From Steinernema hermaphroditum (lineage: Eukaryota > Nematoda > Chromadorea > Rhabditida > Steinernematidae): DNA of 64,000 nucleotides. The translations under genes were made by a program, and so were the position numbers. The stretch spans positions 398,012 through 462,011 of the forward strand of contig CM059623.1 of NCBI GenBank assembly GCA_030435675.1. The letters run 5' to 3'. The notes below the pieces were generated by a model. It was not told where the DNA came from. It made no database searches and saw only the letters and a list, made by a program, of their open reading frames with translations. Shown piece after piece: positions 37,352 to 48,910 of the stretch (position 1 is its first letter; every line of letters begins with the position of its first letter).

Positions 37352-40300
37352 ATGCACTCTCTCGGCTGGCTGCTCGTCGCCACGCTCGGCCACTTCGCCT
37401 TTGGACGCGTTGTTAGTCCCCAGAACGTGGTCAGGATCTACTCTTCCAATCCCTACTCACCCACCGATGATCTCAACCTTTCGTCGATCTACCGTATCCC
37501 CAGGGAGGACGCTGAGGTTGGTTTTTCAAGATATAGATTTTTTCACGAAAATATCATTTTTGAAAATCGAGGTGAATGCCCAACCGTATTGTGGATTTTC
37601 ATTTAAAAAAATGAAAAAAAAAATTTTTCTAACTACGTTCCTCTTGGTTCTTTCCAAACAGGACGACTACAAGATTCCTTCTTTTGTGTGACAAAGAACG
37701 ACCGCTCCTTAGTTCTTGCACTGTCCTAAGTGAATGAAACTTGACCGACGTCGATAGTTAGAGACCGCCAGACATCGTTTGCACTTTCAAGATCATGTGC
37801 ACCAGTAAGATTAATGACGAGCACTTGCAAGACATCGCATAACATGACCATTATGTCCTAAATCATGACGGAGATTTTGTGGACTTTCTTATTGTTGTCC
37901 CCAATATGATATACTGCGTATGTCAAGTTATCATTATAAGCAACAGGATGTCTCTCTTTATACTCTGTTTCCAGTCTGCTTGCAAGTCTGAAAATGGATG
38001 ACTGTTTAGACGTCTAAAGTTTCGTTTGAACAGACTGTCTAGCAAACTTTGTTTTTCAACAACCTTTTTCGGCCATTCCCAGTAAAATTAATGATATTTC
38101 ACGTGCAAAATACGATCGTTCGTTGGTTCACGTGGTATTCTAGGAATGTGAAACTTGATAGTTAGAGACCGCCAGACGCCATTTGCACTTTCAAGATCAT
38201 GTGCACCAGTAGGGTTAACGACATCGGTCCTTGAGTATTTGCAAGACAGTACATAACATAGTCATTAGTGTGATTAGACGAGATCTGGGTGACCCAAAAA
38301 GGGCATCAGGACAGAAGTCTCAGCTGAGGATGCTGGAAAGCCATTCAAAAATTCAGACCGGTGATACCAGTCGGTTTCGCTTGTTTCGCCGGTCTCACGC
38401 TTGTATGCTCATGGAAATGACATTGTCTAGTGCTGTGTAGATACTCTTCTTTGGGCACCGTATATTTCACAAAAAAAACTTCCATATAGCCATGCTACTA
38501 CATTTCTTTCATTAACGTCGTGCTGATGCCGTGCGGAAATCTTACCATGCACATACATTTTTTTAATGACAAATAGCGTGCTTGGCAGTAGAAACATGAC
38601 GTGATACTATAAAACTGGCGTATACATGATAGACTTTCTGGATGCCTGATGTCATTTCTGGGTGGAAGTCCAACTTCATGTTTTTACCACTTAAAAAGTC
38701 ATCACTGAAGTGTTTGCCTTCGCTTTGGCCATTAATCAAAGACCGCGCCTTTGTCCTTACTTTGTTTGTGTTTCAAAACGAGTTGCATTTCTATAACCAA
38801 GATGCTATCTCTAGACGTCTGCAGATGTGCTCGTCAGATAGAAGATCTCCTCGTTGTGGTTCAGCCTTCAAACGGCACCACCACTTCAGTGCGCCTGTGC
38901 TGAGAGAAGGACTAAAAATAGAGTTGTTGCTCGCTTAGCGCGGCCATAAACAGTCGTCCTCCTCCGTCGCCCTCATAAACTCCGTTCGAACCCGTTTTTC
39001 TATTCTCGTCTTACAGCAACCTAACCCGGCCTTGATCTTCACAGATTTGCACTTTAAGTCGACCACCAGCCTGTCCAAACAACACAGGCTAACCCAAATT
39101 CCGATCGTATCAGCGTCGCGATTCGAACACCCAAAGCGTCAGTCATGTGAACAACAAGAAGTGAGCGCCATATCGGCGCCTTCTTTTCCCGTTTTGCGTC
39201 TATTTTGGGCGCGATCGGGTGTGTACGTCACAAGGACGGTCGTTTTATAACAGGCAAACACTTGAGATGTAAAAGTGATGTTTTGAGTGGTGCTTGGACA
39301 TTGGGTTGACATGGTTAAGTGGGACCAAAGCAGACGGACTTTGTTAGATCACATAAAAAAACCGAAAAATTGATAACCGGTCCTGGAGAGAAGTGGCTCA
39401 AAATGCTCTTCAAAACACTATTTGTAAGATTTGTACATTTTATGGTCCGGCCACCAACGGAACCACACCTATTTGGATGGAATTTCTGCAAAATGTCAAC
39501 CATTTCACTATTTAACCACGTGTACAGGGTGTTCCATAAGTTCTGTAACGCCTAAAAATGGCTATATCTCGACGAAAATCCAACGGATTCGCGTGAAAAT
39601 TGGTACACCTATAAAAGAGAACCAGGAAAACAATTATCTATAACGATTAATTGAAATCGCCACATTCAGTGGGAGAAAAGGCTTCAAGAAGTTTTCTAAA
39701 ATTCTTCGTCGTGGCCACGAGCAGTTCATCGCCTATGCTCGCTCCAGAGATCGCTTCAGACTGTTTAAGCTAGTGTGCTGGATTCGCGAGACTTCACTCT
39801 CCAAGAATCCATAGATGGCATAGTCCAGTGGACTCAGGTTGGCGCTAATGAAGGGCCACATGTCCTAACCCCACTAACTTGGGGCAGATCTGATTCGCGA
39901 CCTCCATCGATAATTTCGGTCCATGCGCCGGAATCAACTCTTTCTGGAACACCTAATTATCGTTTTTAGAGTGTTCCTAAGTGAATCTTGCCACATATGC
40001 CTTCAAATTCCATTCTTGATAGATTTTCGAATCAATCCTGACCCCTTTTCGGATAAAAACGGGTTTCGTTTGGCCCATCCCGCATATTTTAGCGCATACC
40101 ATGACGGGCTTCGATGGGAAATGTTTCCTTTTGAACTCAACAGATCGAGAAGAGCCTGCCTCATGGAAAACTCACTCGTTATGCTGATTTGGGAATAATT
40201 TAATCGAAAAAATTAATTGATCCGTGAACAGGAGTCAACGAATTTCTTTGCTCGTGGCCACGGCTATCAGACTCTTCCATTTTTCCCTTCTATACTTCTT

Positions 40301-42652
40301 TCTGTGATGCGTCAGCACGCATCCAGTGGATTTTCTGGGCGAGATTAGCTTCAGGTTATCGTTCACAATGCATTGGGTGGATGGTTTCAATATTTTTGGA
40401 GTCCAAAGCCATTTTTCTAATGTAGCACTCCGGATTTCGTTCAAATCGCTTCTTCACAGCTTAAATCATCAATCTGGTCCGCGCACTCTTCGGTCTTTCA
40501 CTTCTAGGACTAGGTTCTATGAACTTCGCGGCTTCATAAAGGCCCAGAAGTCGTTTCGCTGCCGTACAAGCTTTCCGCGAGCCAGATTCAGCAACTTTCC
40601 AATGTCCGATTTTGACCTCCTTCTGCGAAATACGAAACGGACGCGAAACTCTTGTATTTGGAGGCCATGGCAAATTCTTATAATATTGCGGAATATCAGG
40701 GAAACAGTGGATATAAGATAAAAAAGGGCCAAGAAAAACGCAGTGAACGTTAAAATAAGCGAAAAGCAAAAGAATCAACTCAAAACACACATTTTGAAAT
40801 CTGTTACAGAACTTATGGAACACCCTGTACTTTTTACAATGAGAACAAAATATCGAAGTCCAAAAATCTTATATCGTATCAAATTCCGATCGTAAAAAGT
40901 GTATACAAAGCCAGCAACAACTCCATGCAAGGGTCCTGAAAGTTTTAATGGTTTTTTTTCCGCAGTCTTTAATTGCCTAAGCGTAATGCGACGTGACGTT
41001 ATTCGGGGCAGCGACCCCGAAAGTTCTTGAAAAACGACTCCGCACATTGCGCCAAGAATATGCATGTACAAGAAAAGGCTAATCAAGCGCAGGTCTTCAG
41101 GTTCAAATCAAAATCATCCTGGATCGTCTTTCTCTCAAGAGTAAAAACATCCGTTTAAGTATCTTGCGCACAGAATAGGCATGTACAAGAGATAAAAGAT
41201 AAAGGTTCATATCATTATTGATGTCAAAAATCTTTTTTTCCTTCGACGATTCTGGCTGTGGTGTCTGACAAAAAAACAATTCATAACTGCTCAACTAAAT
41301 AAAAGTTTTAAAAAAACAGCAAAGGGCCTATAGGTCGAGATACGACTTGTGTTACGACGCTCGTATATGCACCATTTTCGCGACTTATTGCCTCACTACA
41401 GAGCCTTTATAGGTCTATTCAGATCGCGTTGACACTTGGTGGACAAGTAGCGCTGAAGTATGTACTTTAACCCGAAAATCCTATCTGCCGATATATTCCA
41501 AAAATCATCGCTTTTTTGCGTTGCAGAACTTTCTGAACACCCTGTACATACCTAATGACAAATCTTTCACAAATAGCAAACACAAACACAAACAAATGTG
41601 AGCAACATAAAGTGCTGGACTTGGATGTTTGGAGCTGAGAACTGTGTACGTTTTTGGACATCTATTCAACTCCCTATCCAGCCGTTCTCTTCTATGAATG
41701 TCCTAATTGTGCCTGCCCCGTTTTGCCTCGATCTGAGGCGAACACTTCGAAAGGATGACGATGATGTCCAGAAAAGGACGCTTCATATCACTGCGTGAAT
41801 TTTGCACATTATTCAATCCACCTTCCGTGTGCTTTCTTTGGAAATCTCTGTTGAGTACAGAGTTTCGAGAAGTTTTCGTTTCGGTTTTATGAGGCAAAGG
41901 TATGCAAAAAGAACGGCTGGGAGTCGGCGAAAACAAAACTAGCAAAGATATAGGTTCTTATCTTGATGTGTGAAAAGTTGGAGAAAGTAATAAAACTAAA
42001 AAATAAAGCAAAGGCCCACATTTTGCTTATACAGAGATCATCTCTATTCCTATCAATGGTTTACTGTAAAAACGGCTATAATTCGATTACGTCAAATGTG
42101 ATCATCTGTGATCAACTGCGACATTAAAAAACAATCTTTTGACGTCACATACACTAAAAACATTCTTCAGGTAATCTTTAATTGTACGTCGAGCGACTCA
42201 CCCGCACTCTACTGGACCCTCCCCGATGGAACGAACGTGCGAAACGCCAACGAGTCGGATCCGGAGGCGATGTTCAACGCCGTTAAAGTAAGCGGATCTC
42301 TAGAGTTCTGCGTTCTGATCCCATTCACTTCTAGGGCCAGCTGAGGATCTCGAAAATCAAGCCGGGCATGGATGGCGAATACGTGTGCGTCAACGTGGAC
42401 GAGAATGAGCGTCGGAGCCACTTCTTCATCCCCTACATCATCGCGAGGACGGACTACTCCCGCTCGCTGACCATCTCGATCGCCGTGACCGTGGTGTTCG
42501 TCATCGCCTGCGCCATCGTCCTCCTCTTCGACCGGTTCTACTCGCGTGGAGTGTTCCGACGCGGCAACAGCTATTCCATCTCGAGGAAGCACCAGATACA
42601 CATCGCCCACTGCCCGCGCAAATCTCAAACTTCTAGCGTCACCCTGACATGA
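37352..42652 (+). CDS. single-Ig-domain type I membrane protein
   Basis: Cell-surface protein of unknown partner. Exons 37352-37516, 42171-42287 and 42335-42652 (introns 4654 and 47 bp, both phase 0, GT-AG) give 199 residues. A signal peptide (MHSLGWLLVATLGHFAFG) is followed by one immunoglobulin fold: VIFNCTSSD with the first Cys, ALYWTLPDG with the core Trp, and MDGEYVCVNVDE with the DxxxYxC second Cys. The span is ISIAVTVVFVIACAIVLLF, then a basic cytoplasmic tail (FYSRGVFRRGNSYSISRKHQ) of about 45 residues. Joining exon 1 to exon 2 gives a smooth EDAE-VIFNC reading, which supports the long first intron. NCT, NES sequons suggest glycosylation. I cannot assign it to a named nematode Ig gene. 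The first intron hosts a dead maT and other repeats. Confidence 0.8.
39525..40827 (-). mobile_element. full-length but dead maT element
   Basis: A 1303-bp element with inverted ends CAGGGTGTTCCATAAGTTCT (39525 on) and the matching complement ending 40827, flanked by TA at 39523-39524 and 40828-40829. The transposase runs on the minus strand but is broken by stops and frameshifts. Recognisable pieces are a PSPRSERPKSART-like HTH linker near 40490, an FQKELIPAH remnant where the second Asp should be, and WPFISANLSPLDYAIYGFLE near 39830. Its ends differ from those of the intact element at 611, so it is a related subfamily. Confidence 0.85.
39690..40720 (-). pseudogene. maT transposase pseudogene
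   Basis: Remnant of the transposase inside 39525-40827. It keeps order and spacing of the HTH linker, the region before the second catalytic residue and the SPLDY third-Asp block. The second catalytic Asp is replaced by Glu, and several stops and at least one frameshift are present. No product is expected. Confidence 0.75.
41523..41544 (+). repeat. solitary maT right terminal repeat
   Basis: GCAGAACTTTCTGAACACCC followed by TG and then TA matches the right end of the intact element at 1890-1911 except at the inner side. No matching left end or transposase is seen upstream, so this is a truncated remnant. Confidence 0.65.
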
Positions 42653-42735
42653 GCGACAGAGCGTTTTCGTGTCCTGTAAATACATATCAGTTGTTCGATT
42701 CCACATTTGGTTGTATATAGAATTTTGTGACCTAT

Positions 42736-42741
42736 AATAAA
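42736..42741 (+). terminator. candidate poly(A) signal of the Ig gene
   Basis: AATAAA 84 bp after the Ig-gene stop codon. Confidence 0.55.
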
Positions 42742-42892
42742 GTAGGATTATACACAAAACTACGCTTGACTATTACTAGACGCCTGACTTGATTAATTGA
42801 CTACGTTCATTGACTATTCTAGTAACTTCTGCGACTCTATGACGCTCACAGAGCTCACCGAATGCCCGCAAAAATTAGATATAGGCACCCTG

Positions 42893-43012
42893 CGTTTTGT
42901 TGCGAAAAAGCATCCAACAATGTAAGAAACTACGGAGCTGAATAATTCATGAATATGTCATTCAAAAGGCAGTTTTAAGAGAATGCTTTACGAGAGAACA
43001 AAATAGGCACCA
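42893..43012 (+). repeat. 110-bp dispersed repeat (partner 49839-49950)
   Basis: GCTGAATAATTCATGAATA and AATGCTTTACGAGAGAACAA are shared in order with 49839-49950; the two copies differ at roughly one base in ten by eye. Confidence 0.7.
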
Positions 43013-44154
43013 TGCGGATAAAATACAGAGTGACATAAAAATTTGGAAACGCATTCAATATGAAATTTCATTCGAATGAACAAACCAAACAATAGTTTCA
43101 AGAGAACAAGACAGCTAGGATACGTCGAGGATCCGGCTGACGACTCTAGGGCGCTCCGACCGATGAACCAACCGCTCACCACCGCAACGCGAGTGAGATC
43201 CCTGTCATGCTGCAAAAATTAGATCACCACCACCTTCAAGTTTCGTTGGTTGTCCTATCTGCTCAAGGCCAATCAAAGGAGCTTTAAGTTTCTACTGACA
43301 GTCGGAAGCCTTAATGAACCAACTTCTGGAGTTTACGTTCCTTGTTTTAGTGTTTCCTTGTCCGAGAATATGGTACATACATACGATAGCACACATAAAA
43401 TTACGATCAAGTTACCAGTAAAAATAAGTAAAAGTAAAAATTAGATATAGGCACTTTGGGTTTAATCGGATAAACTGCAGGGTGACATAAAAATATCTTG
43501 TATAATTTTTGGACTGGGTGGACTTTTGTTTTCAGCCTCGATTTTTAGTCCCAAACCTAACCATGAGTCCCCTAAACTACTATAGAGTGACATAAAAGTT
43601 TGGAAACGCATTCAACGGGCAACATTTCATCGAAATTTCGAATTCGAACAAGAATATCAAGCAACAACAGTCAATGACGAACAACATATCAAAGACTCAG
43701 TTCGAACTGCGATTTAAGTACAAGCATAAATCCTCTTCCACAAATTTCCGACGACTCTCGTACAGCTTTCAGGCGGAGCGAACCGTCGAGAACTAGCGAC
43801 AAAAGTAGTTCTTTCGATTCTGGAAGTTCCTAGTTGGTTGAATCGTGAATATATTTTCCTCTCAGACGATTGTGCTGACCGTGCCTGACCTTTCAATCTT
43901 CTTTGCTTTTATAAGCACATTTCAAGGTATTGACCGGTAGCCGAACGATAGGGAAATTTCTTGCGATCATAACGAGTGATTCAGTTATTATTCTATAGAC
44001 TATTACGACTTTACGAAGCTCAGAAAGCGACCGATGGACCGACCACTTAGCATCGTGAGACAAGTGAGACCGTTCAAAAATTAGACACCCTGCGTTCATC
44101 GGATAAACTACAGGGTCACATAAAGTAAATTTCTGCAGATTACGAATATAAACG

Positions 44155-44215
44155 CGGCTGCGTGCGAATTCGCGCCCTCCAGGTACTGAAAGCCAAGTAG
44201 CTCATAGCCTTGTTA
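44155..44215 (+). repeat. left arm of an inverted repeat pair
   Basis: CGGCTGCGTGCGAATTCGCG continuing with CCCTCCAGGTACTGAAAGCC is repeated in inverted orientation at 45935-45993. The pair encloses 1839 bp containing the membrane-protein exon at 45109-45450. Confidence 0.75.
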
Positions 44216-45108
44216 GTTGGATGCCAAAAAACAGTAGCCCTGCGAGCGGCAAGACACCATAGCCCTGCGGGCGGCAAGATGCGGGCAGCTTTTCAGTGAT
44301 TTTTTGCCTATTTTGTAACCAGCAGAGATGTCGGTTCGAGTTTCCTGAAACTCTACAGTTTTTTTCGCCCACTTCAGCTTTTTACATATTTAAGTACAAC
44401 TTTATAATTTTTGCACTCCTCAGATTCCGCATACGACTTGATGACACTCAGAAAGAGACCGATGGACCGATGTTCGCTCACTATCGTCACGCGAGTGAAA
44501 TACCTGCAATAATCCAAAAATTAAACATTTTCCGGTTGATTCGTGAATATCTTCCCCTCTCAGAAGACGACTGTGTTAACTTTTCAATCTTCTTTGTTTT
44601 ATTAAGCGGATTTCAAGGTATTGATCGGTAGCCGAACGATAGAGAAATCTCTTGCGATCATAACGAGTGATTAATATGTTACACTGGACTTGTTCTAACA
44701 TTTCGTCTTATCTTCTGGACCTCGGCTGCAACAACCTGTCCAGTACAAACTATCACAACGATCAGAAACATTTCGTCAAGTTGTTCAAAACGTCTCTGAT
44801 TCATGCCAATCCTCTCGATTCTGTTTCTAGCGATACATTTTTCTACATGTAACAGATATTTATTTGAGCAAAAACGTTGAGCAAGTGAAACAATCGTATT
44901 GGAATTTTTGGGTCTTTGAGCATCTCTATCAAAACTTCTTCATTCTTCTGCTGACAAAATCTTATCAGATTTCCGAAAAGTGGTCGTCTGCACTCTCAAC
45001 TCGAGTCAAGGTGCCTTCCGCGACGATCTCTTCCGGGTAGTCATAGTCTATTAACACTAGTAACTACCGTATTTCCGTCGTCGTCATCTGCGGGCCATCT
45101 GTAAATGC

Positions 45109-45450
45109 TCAAAATGATATCCGCGCCTCAAGAAGATCAAACAGACTTTGACCGTTGGTCAGGGCCACCGAAGCGCCGTTCGCCTTCTCCACATCCATCT
45201 CTATCCTCATCCTTTTCATGTGCTTCTTGATCTGGTACTTCTGGATCTTTTGCACAATGCAGCGAACGATGGATTTCAACGTGACGACGAGGAAGAACAG
45301 AATGAGGATCAGTGCCGTGGCCACTCCAACCGTCGGATCGTATTTTTCGTAGAAGTCGGACGCTTGTCTCTCGGGCAGCGCATCCATGAAGTCGCGTTTG
45401 TCAGGAACGCGGCAGTACGGAGCACACGCCTTAGGCGTGCCCATTGGGAT
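45109..45450 (-). CDS. last exon of a single-pass membrane protein, unknown
   Basis: Partial gene on the minus strand; I do not recognise the family. A TCATTTGCAG acceptor (45451-45460) precedes an open exon of 113 codons ending in TGA at 45109. It encodes a short cysteine-containing juxtamembrane part (CAPYCRVPDKRDF), ERQASDFYEKYDPTVG, one span (VGVATALILILFFLVVTLKS), and a strongly basic, helical cytoplasmic tail (QKIQKYQIKKHMKRMRIEMD) ending ARISF. Base composition is higher in G+C than the flanks and third-position bias looks coding. Upstream exons with a signal peptide must lie at higher coordinates but were not found. It is convergent with the Ig gene. The inverted repeats at 44155 and 45993 bracket it. 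Confidence 0.6.
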   Translation of the reverse strand: MPMGTPKACAPYCRVPDKRDFMDALPERQASDFYEKYDPTVGVATALILILFFLVVTLKSIVRCIVQKIQKYQIKKHMKRMRIEMDVEKANGASVALTNGQSLFDLLEARISF

Positions 45451-45934
45451 CTGCAAATGACGCTTTGATTTCTGGGTACTGTAGAGCATCACGCAATAAA
45501 AAATAGAGTGGCACGAAAGAAAAATTAAATTTAATGAAATACAATCCATAAACAATCAGATCCTTAGTACAAAGATGAAGCTGCACGACATTTGAATAAA
45601 ATATGCTCAGGCTGACTGAATCCCAAGCGGACAATAAACTCGGATTTTAGGCGGAAAGGACCACGTTACCGCGCGGCAAGACAGAAGGTGAACGCACAAA
45701 AGGGCTGACGACCTTTCGGAAATAGACACGTTACATCAAGTGGATTACCGTATTCTCGATTTCGACTCCAGCTCCGACTCTTTCGATGATTTTCCATTGT
45801 TGTTGTTTGAATGAAAGTTATTGGCATAAGGAGGACAAGTGAAGCGATTCGGACGCGATTACTTCGACGTTATTAATTTGACATTTATTAAGGAATAAGG
45901 CAATGCGTACAGTTTTAGGCCCCAACTTCAGCCC

Positions 45935-45993
45935 TATCCATGAGCACCTAATTGGCTTTTAGTACCTGGAGGGCGCGAATTCGCGCCCAGCCG
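45935..45993 (-). repeat. right arm of the inverted repeat pair
   Basis: Contains the perfect 18-bp palindrome GGGCGCGAATTCGCGCCC and, read on the minus strand, CCCTCCAGGTACTAAAAGCC, matching the arm at 44155-44215. Confidence 0.75.
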
Positions 45994-46251
45994 GGTTTAT
46001 GATAATAATGAGGCAATGTGGGCCGCAGAATCGTTTCTAATCAACTGTGACCCTATACAAGAATGGACGTTTGGCTACAGCTTTGCACATTTCTTAGTAC
46101 TTGGGGACTTAATTTTGAATCTATGCCGTCAATCGATGAAGCACTGTATATGCCGAATTTTCGCACTACACGAAACTTTCATAAATCAATGGTGGCGTGC
46201 CGGTCTGGAAGACATACTGAACTATATCGTCTGAATCGGCCAACTCTGAAC

Positions 46252-46344
46252 TGTCCGTGTGGCTCATTGCGAAAGCGTTTAATTAGAAATCAGTCGGGTT
46301 GGGTTCAACGCTCAATCCTCATTTTGTCTGAAACCGACCGCTCC
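46252..46344 (+). repeat. SINE-type tRNA-like repeat, copy D
   Basis: GTGTGGCTCATTGCGAAAGC, a degenerate loop, TTGGGTTCAACGC at the B-box position, and the tail GTCTGAAACCGACCGCTCC. It aligns best with copy A in the 5' half and copy C in the tail. Confidence 0.5.
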
Positions 46345-46884
46345 TCGAATGAATCGGGTGCGACCGCTCCCACACAAGACTGTTTCACAGTTATTAGAAC
46401 ACAGCTGCGCGCATTGCACCCAAAAATTCACAGAGTGCACTCAGTACCAACGAAAAGTAGGCAAAAATAATGGTCTTGGAGAATACAGGCTCATGAGTTT
46501 TGTAACATGAAGATATTCCTTGTAAAGGACGAGCAACGAATGGTATTCGGAATTAGCTTACAGCAATGTCAAAGTTCACGAAGCCGCGAGCTCCTTCCTT
46601 TGTGTCAGCAGCGACCGATTGTTAGGAAAAAAAAAATTAAACGCACTCGTTCAAAAATTTATGTTTTTAGAGAATACAAATTACTCGGCGAGGTCTGTCA
46701 CCCTGAAAATTGGAAACACCCTAACATTGCAGAAGGCTATCAACGGATAAGAGAGGAATAGTACTCAACCAAAAATTTATACCGTGTCGATGTTATACTA
46801 AGTACATATACGAAGTCTGGAATGTCATTGCAGTGAACAGCCTACGGTGATCGGTCAGAAAACAAAAAAGAGAAGCGAAAAATG

Positions 46885-46916
46885 AAAAAAAACCGGCCGG
46901 TCTCTCGGTTTTTTTT
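46885..46916. repeat. perfect 11-bp stem hairpin
   Basis: Eight A plus CCG at 46885-46895 pairs perfectly with CGG plus eight T at 46906-46916 around a 10-nt loop. It could be a Pol III-like stop, a hairpin remnant of a small element, or chance in AT-rich DNA. Confidence 0.5.
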
Positions 46917-47581
46917 GCTATTTTCATTGACGTCGTGTAATTTCGTGTGGATAGATAAAGGAGATGACTAGAAAGGACGTTCTAAGGGGGAAGACAGTGG
47001 CCAGAAATCATCACTAAATGATCGTCCTTGTCTAGGACAAGTGCATTCAACTCGAAGACGTTCTCATCTCAAGAGGTCATCGTGACGCACATTCTCAGCA
47101 CACGATGGAAAAAGAAGAGAAGTAGAAAAAAATCCTCGAAACCGATATTTCTTGATATGGCGATCTACTTTCTGGCAAACACAGCTACTATGTTACAGCT
47201 CTTATTAGCTTTCAAGGCGTATTTTGTAGCCGTTCAAAAACCTTTTTTTAACCGAAAATGAACTCGAAGACAAAACAGAATGATAATCGATCTTGGATAT
47301 TATGGGGTTGCCACATGCAGAACGATTTACTTCATGAACATCCCCCAATTTCGCGATATTTCCCACTGTGATCAAACGTCGGGTCGGTCGGGCCTTCTCA
47401 TTGCCGTGAGTACTAACTGAACAATTGACCTAGAACCGAACACTTTCTTCCAGTCGAATAATATCCTGAGAAGTGGCAGTGCTTCTTCGGCTTCTCCTGA
47501 CGCTACGACTAAATTACATCCAAAAATCAAGCAGGATTTACAGTGCTAGCTGAAATACAATGACCATAGCTCTTATCAGCT

Positions 47582-48315
47582 TTTAAAGCATACTGTGCCT
47601 CCATTCTTATGAACCAAAAATCTTCTTATTTGTACATTTTATGGTCCGGCCACCAACGGAACACCTATTTGGATGGAATTTCTGCAAAATGTCAACCATT
47701 TCACTATTTAACCACGTGTACTTTTTACAATTAGAACAAAATATCGAAGTACAAAAATCTTATATCGTATCAAATTCCAAGCGTAAAAAGTGTATACAAA
47801 GCCAGCAAAAAATCCGTGCAAGTACCCGTTTTGGGTCCTGAAAGTTTTAATGGTTTTTTTTCCGCAGTCTTTAATTGCCTAAGCGTAATGCGACGTGACG
47901 TTATTCGGGGCAGCGACCCCGAAAGTTCTTGAAAAACGACTCCGCACATTGCGCCAAGAATATGCATGTACAAGAAAAGGCTAATCAAGCGCAGGTCTTC
48001 AGGTTCAAATCAAAATCATCCTGGATCGTCTTTCTCTCAAGAGTAAAAACATCCGTTTAAGTACCTTGCGCACAGAATAGGCATATACAAGAGATACAAG
48101 ATGAAGGTTCATATCATTATTGATGTCAAAAATCTTTTTTTCCTTCGACGATTCTGGCTCTGTTATCGGACAAAGAACAATTCATAACTGCTCAACTAAA
48201 TAAAAGTTTTCAAAAAACAGCAAAGGCCTATATATTCTATCTATCTGCCGATATGTTGCTACGTTTTAAAACATACTGTGCCTTCATTCTTATGAACCAA
48301 AAATCTTCTTATACC
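47582..48315. repeat. duplicated segment, copy 2 (empty site), flanked by direct repeats
   Basis: 47629-48231 is the counterpart of the interrupted segment in the Ig-gene intron. It has an intact ACGTGTACTTTTTACAA at 47714-47730 where copy 1 carries a maT. It is flanked by a direct repeat of about 47 bp (TTTTAAAGCATACTGTGCCT ... AAATCTTCTTAT) at 47581-47630 and 48267-48315. Confidence 0.85.
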
Positions 48316-48910
48316 TAAACTGAACTCGACAATAAGGCAGAATGATCTGAGAGACTGTGTGATTTGCACATTGGTTGAACAGTCCACTTCGTGAATATCC
48401 TCCAAATGCTGTGACCAAAGGTCTTTGCACGAATGCTACGTCCAACTAATTCTCTCCTTGCACCATGTGTTGCACCTTCTCATTGGAAGATTGAAAACTG
48501 ATAGGGAATGTGAGAAGGGAGAAATACCTCGAAAACTTGAAAAGAGATCGGTCAAATAATGCTTTTTTCAGACCTCAAATAAGTTGCCTACCGAATAACG
48601 TTTTGGAGAAACACCAAGTGTTCGGTGGGGTTAGATCATTAGTTTTGCAAAATAAAGGTTAACTCAAAAGCAAAATAATCTGTTCAAGAAATCAAAAGTT
48701 CTTCAGTTGCAGAGCCCGACATCAAAAATGACTATTCTGTTAAAACTACACTAAACCTGCCTACGAGAACAACCAATAACCCATCAATTCGACAAAGTAA
48801 ACACTTGCCTCGGGGCCCTAAATAGCCTTGGACTTCCTCATCACCGTCCGCTTCCCACGCCCTCTGCGAAGACGGCGCAAGACAGAAGTGCGCCGGAAAT
48901 TGTTTGAATT

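Larger units (their letters stand above)
39429..41331. repeat. duplicated segment, copy 1 (interrupted by maT)
   Basis: 39429-39524 and 40828-41331 together match 47629-48231 almost base for base, apart from small indels such as GGAACCACACC versus GGAACACC. The 1303-bp maT sits exactly at the TA of ACGTGTACTTTTTACAA in this copy. This segment lies within intron 1 of the Ig gene. Confidence 0.9.
42742..45108. other. intergenic repeats between convergent genes
   Basis: No gene supported. Repeated material includes GAGTGACATAAAA(A/G)TTTGG at 43029 and 43587. A block is duplicated at about 43842-43985 and 44537-44675 (shared GGTAGCCGAACGATAG and CTTGCGATCATAACGAGTGA). The CCGATGGACCGA motif occurs at 44030 and 44459. 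42893-43012 is a copy of 49839-49950. Confidence 0.5.
45451..48910. other. AT-rich repeats upstream of the membrane-protein exon
   Basis: No exon could be supported, though missing 5' exons of the 45109-45450 gene may be here. Contents seen: right arm of the inverted repeat, SINE-type copy D, a short hairpin, tandem-like repeats near 47190-47630, and copy 2 of the duplicated segment. Confidence 0.45.
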
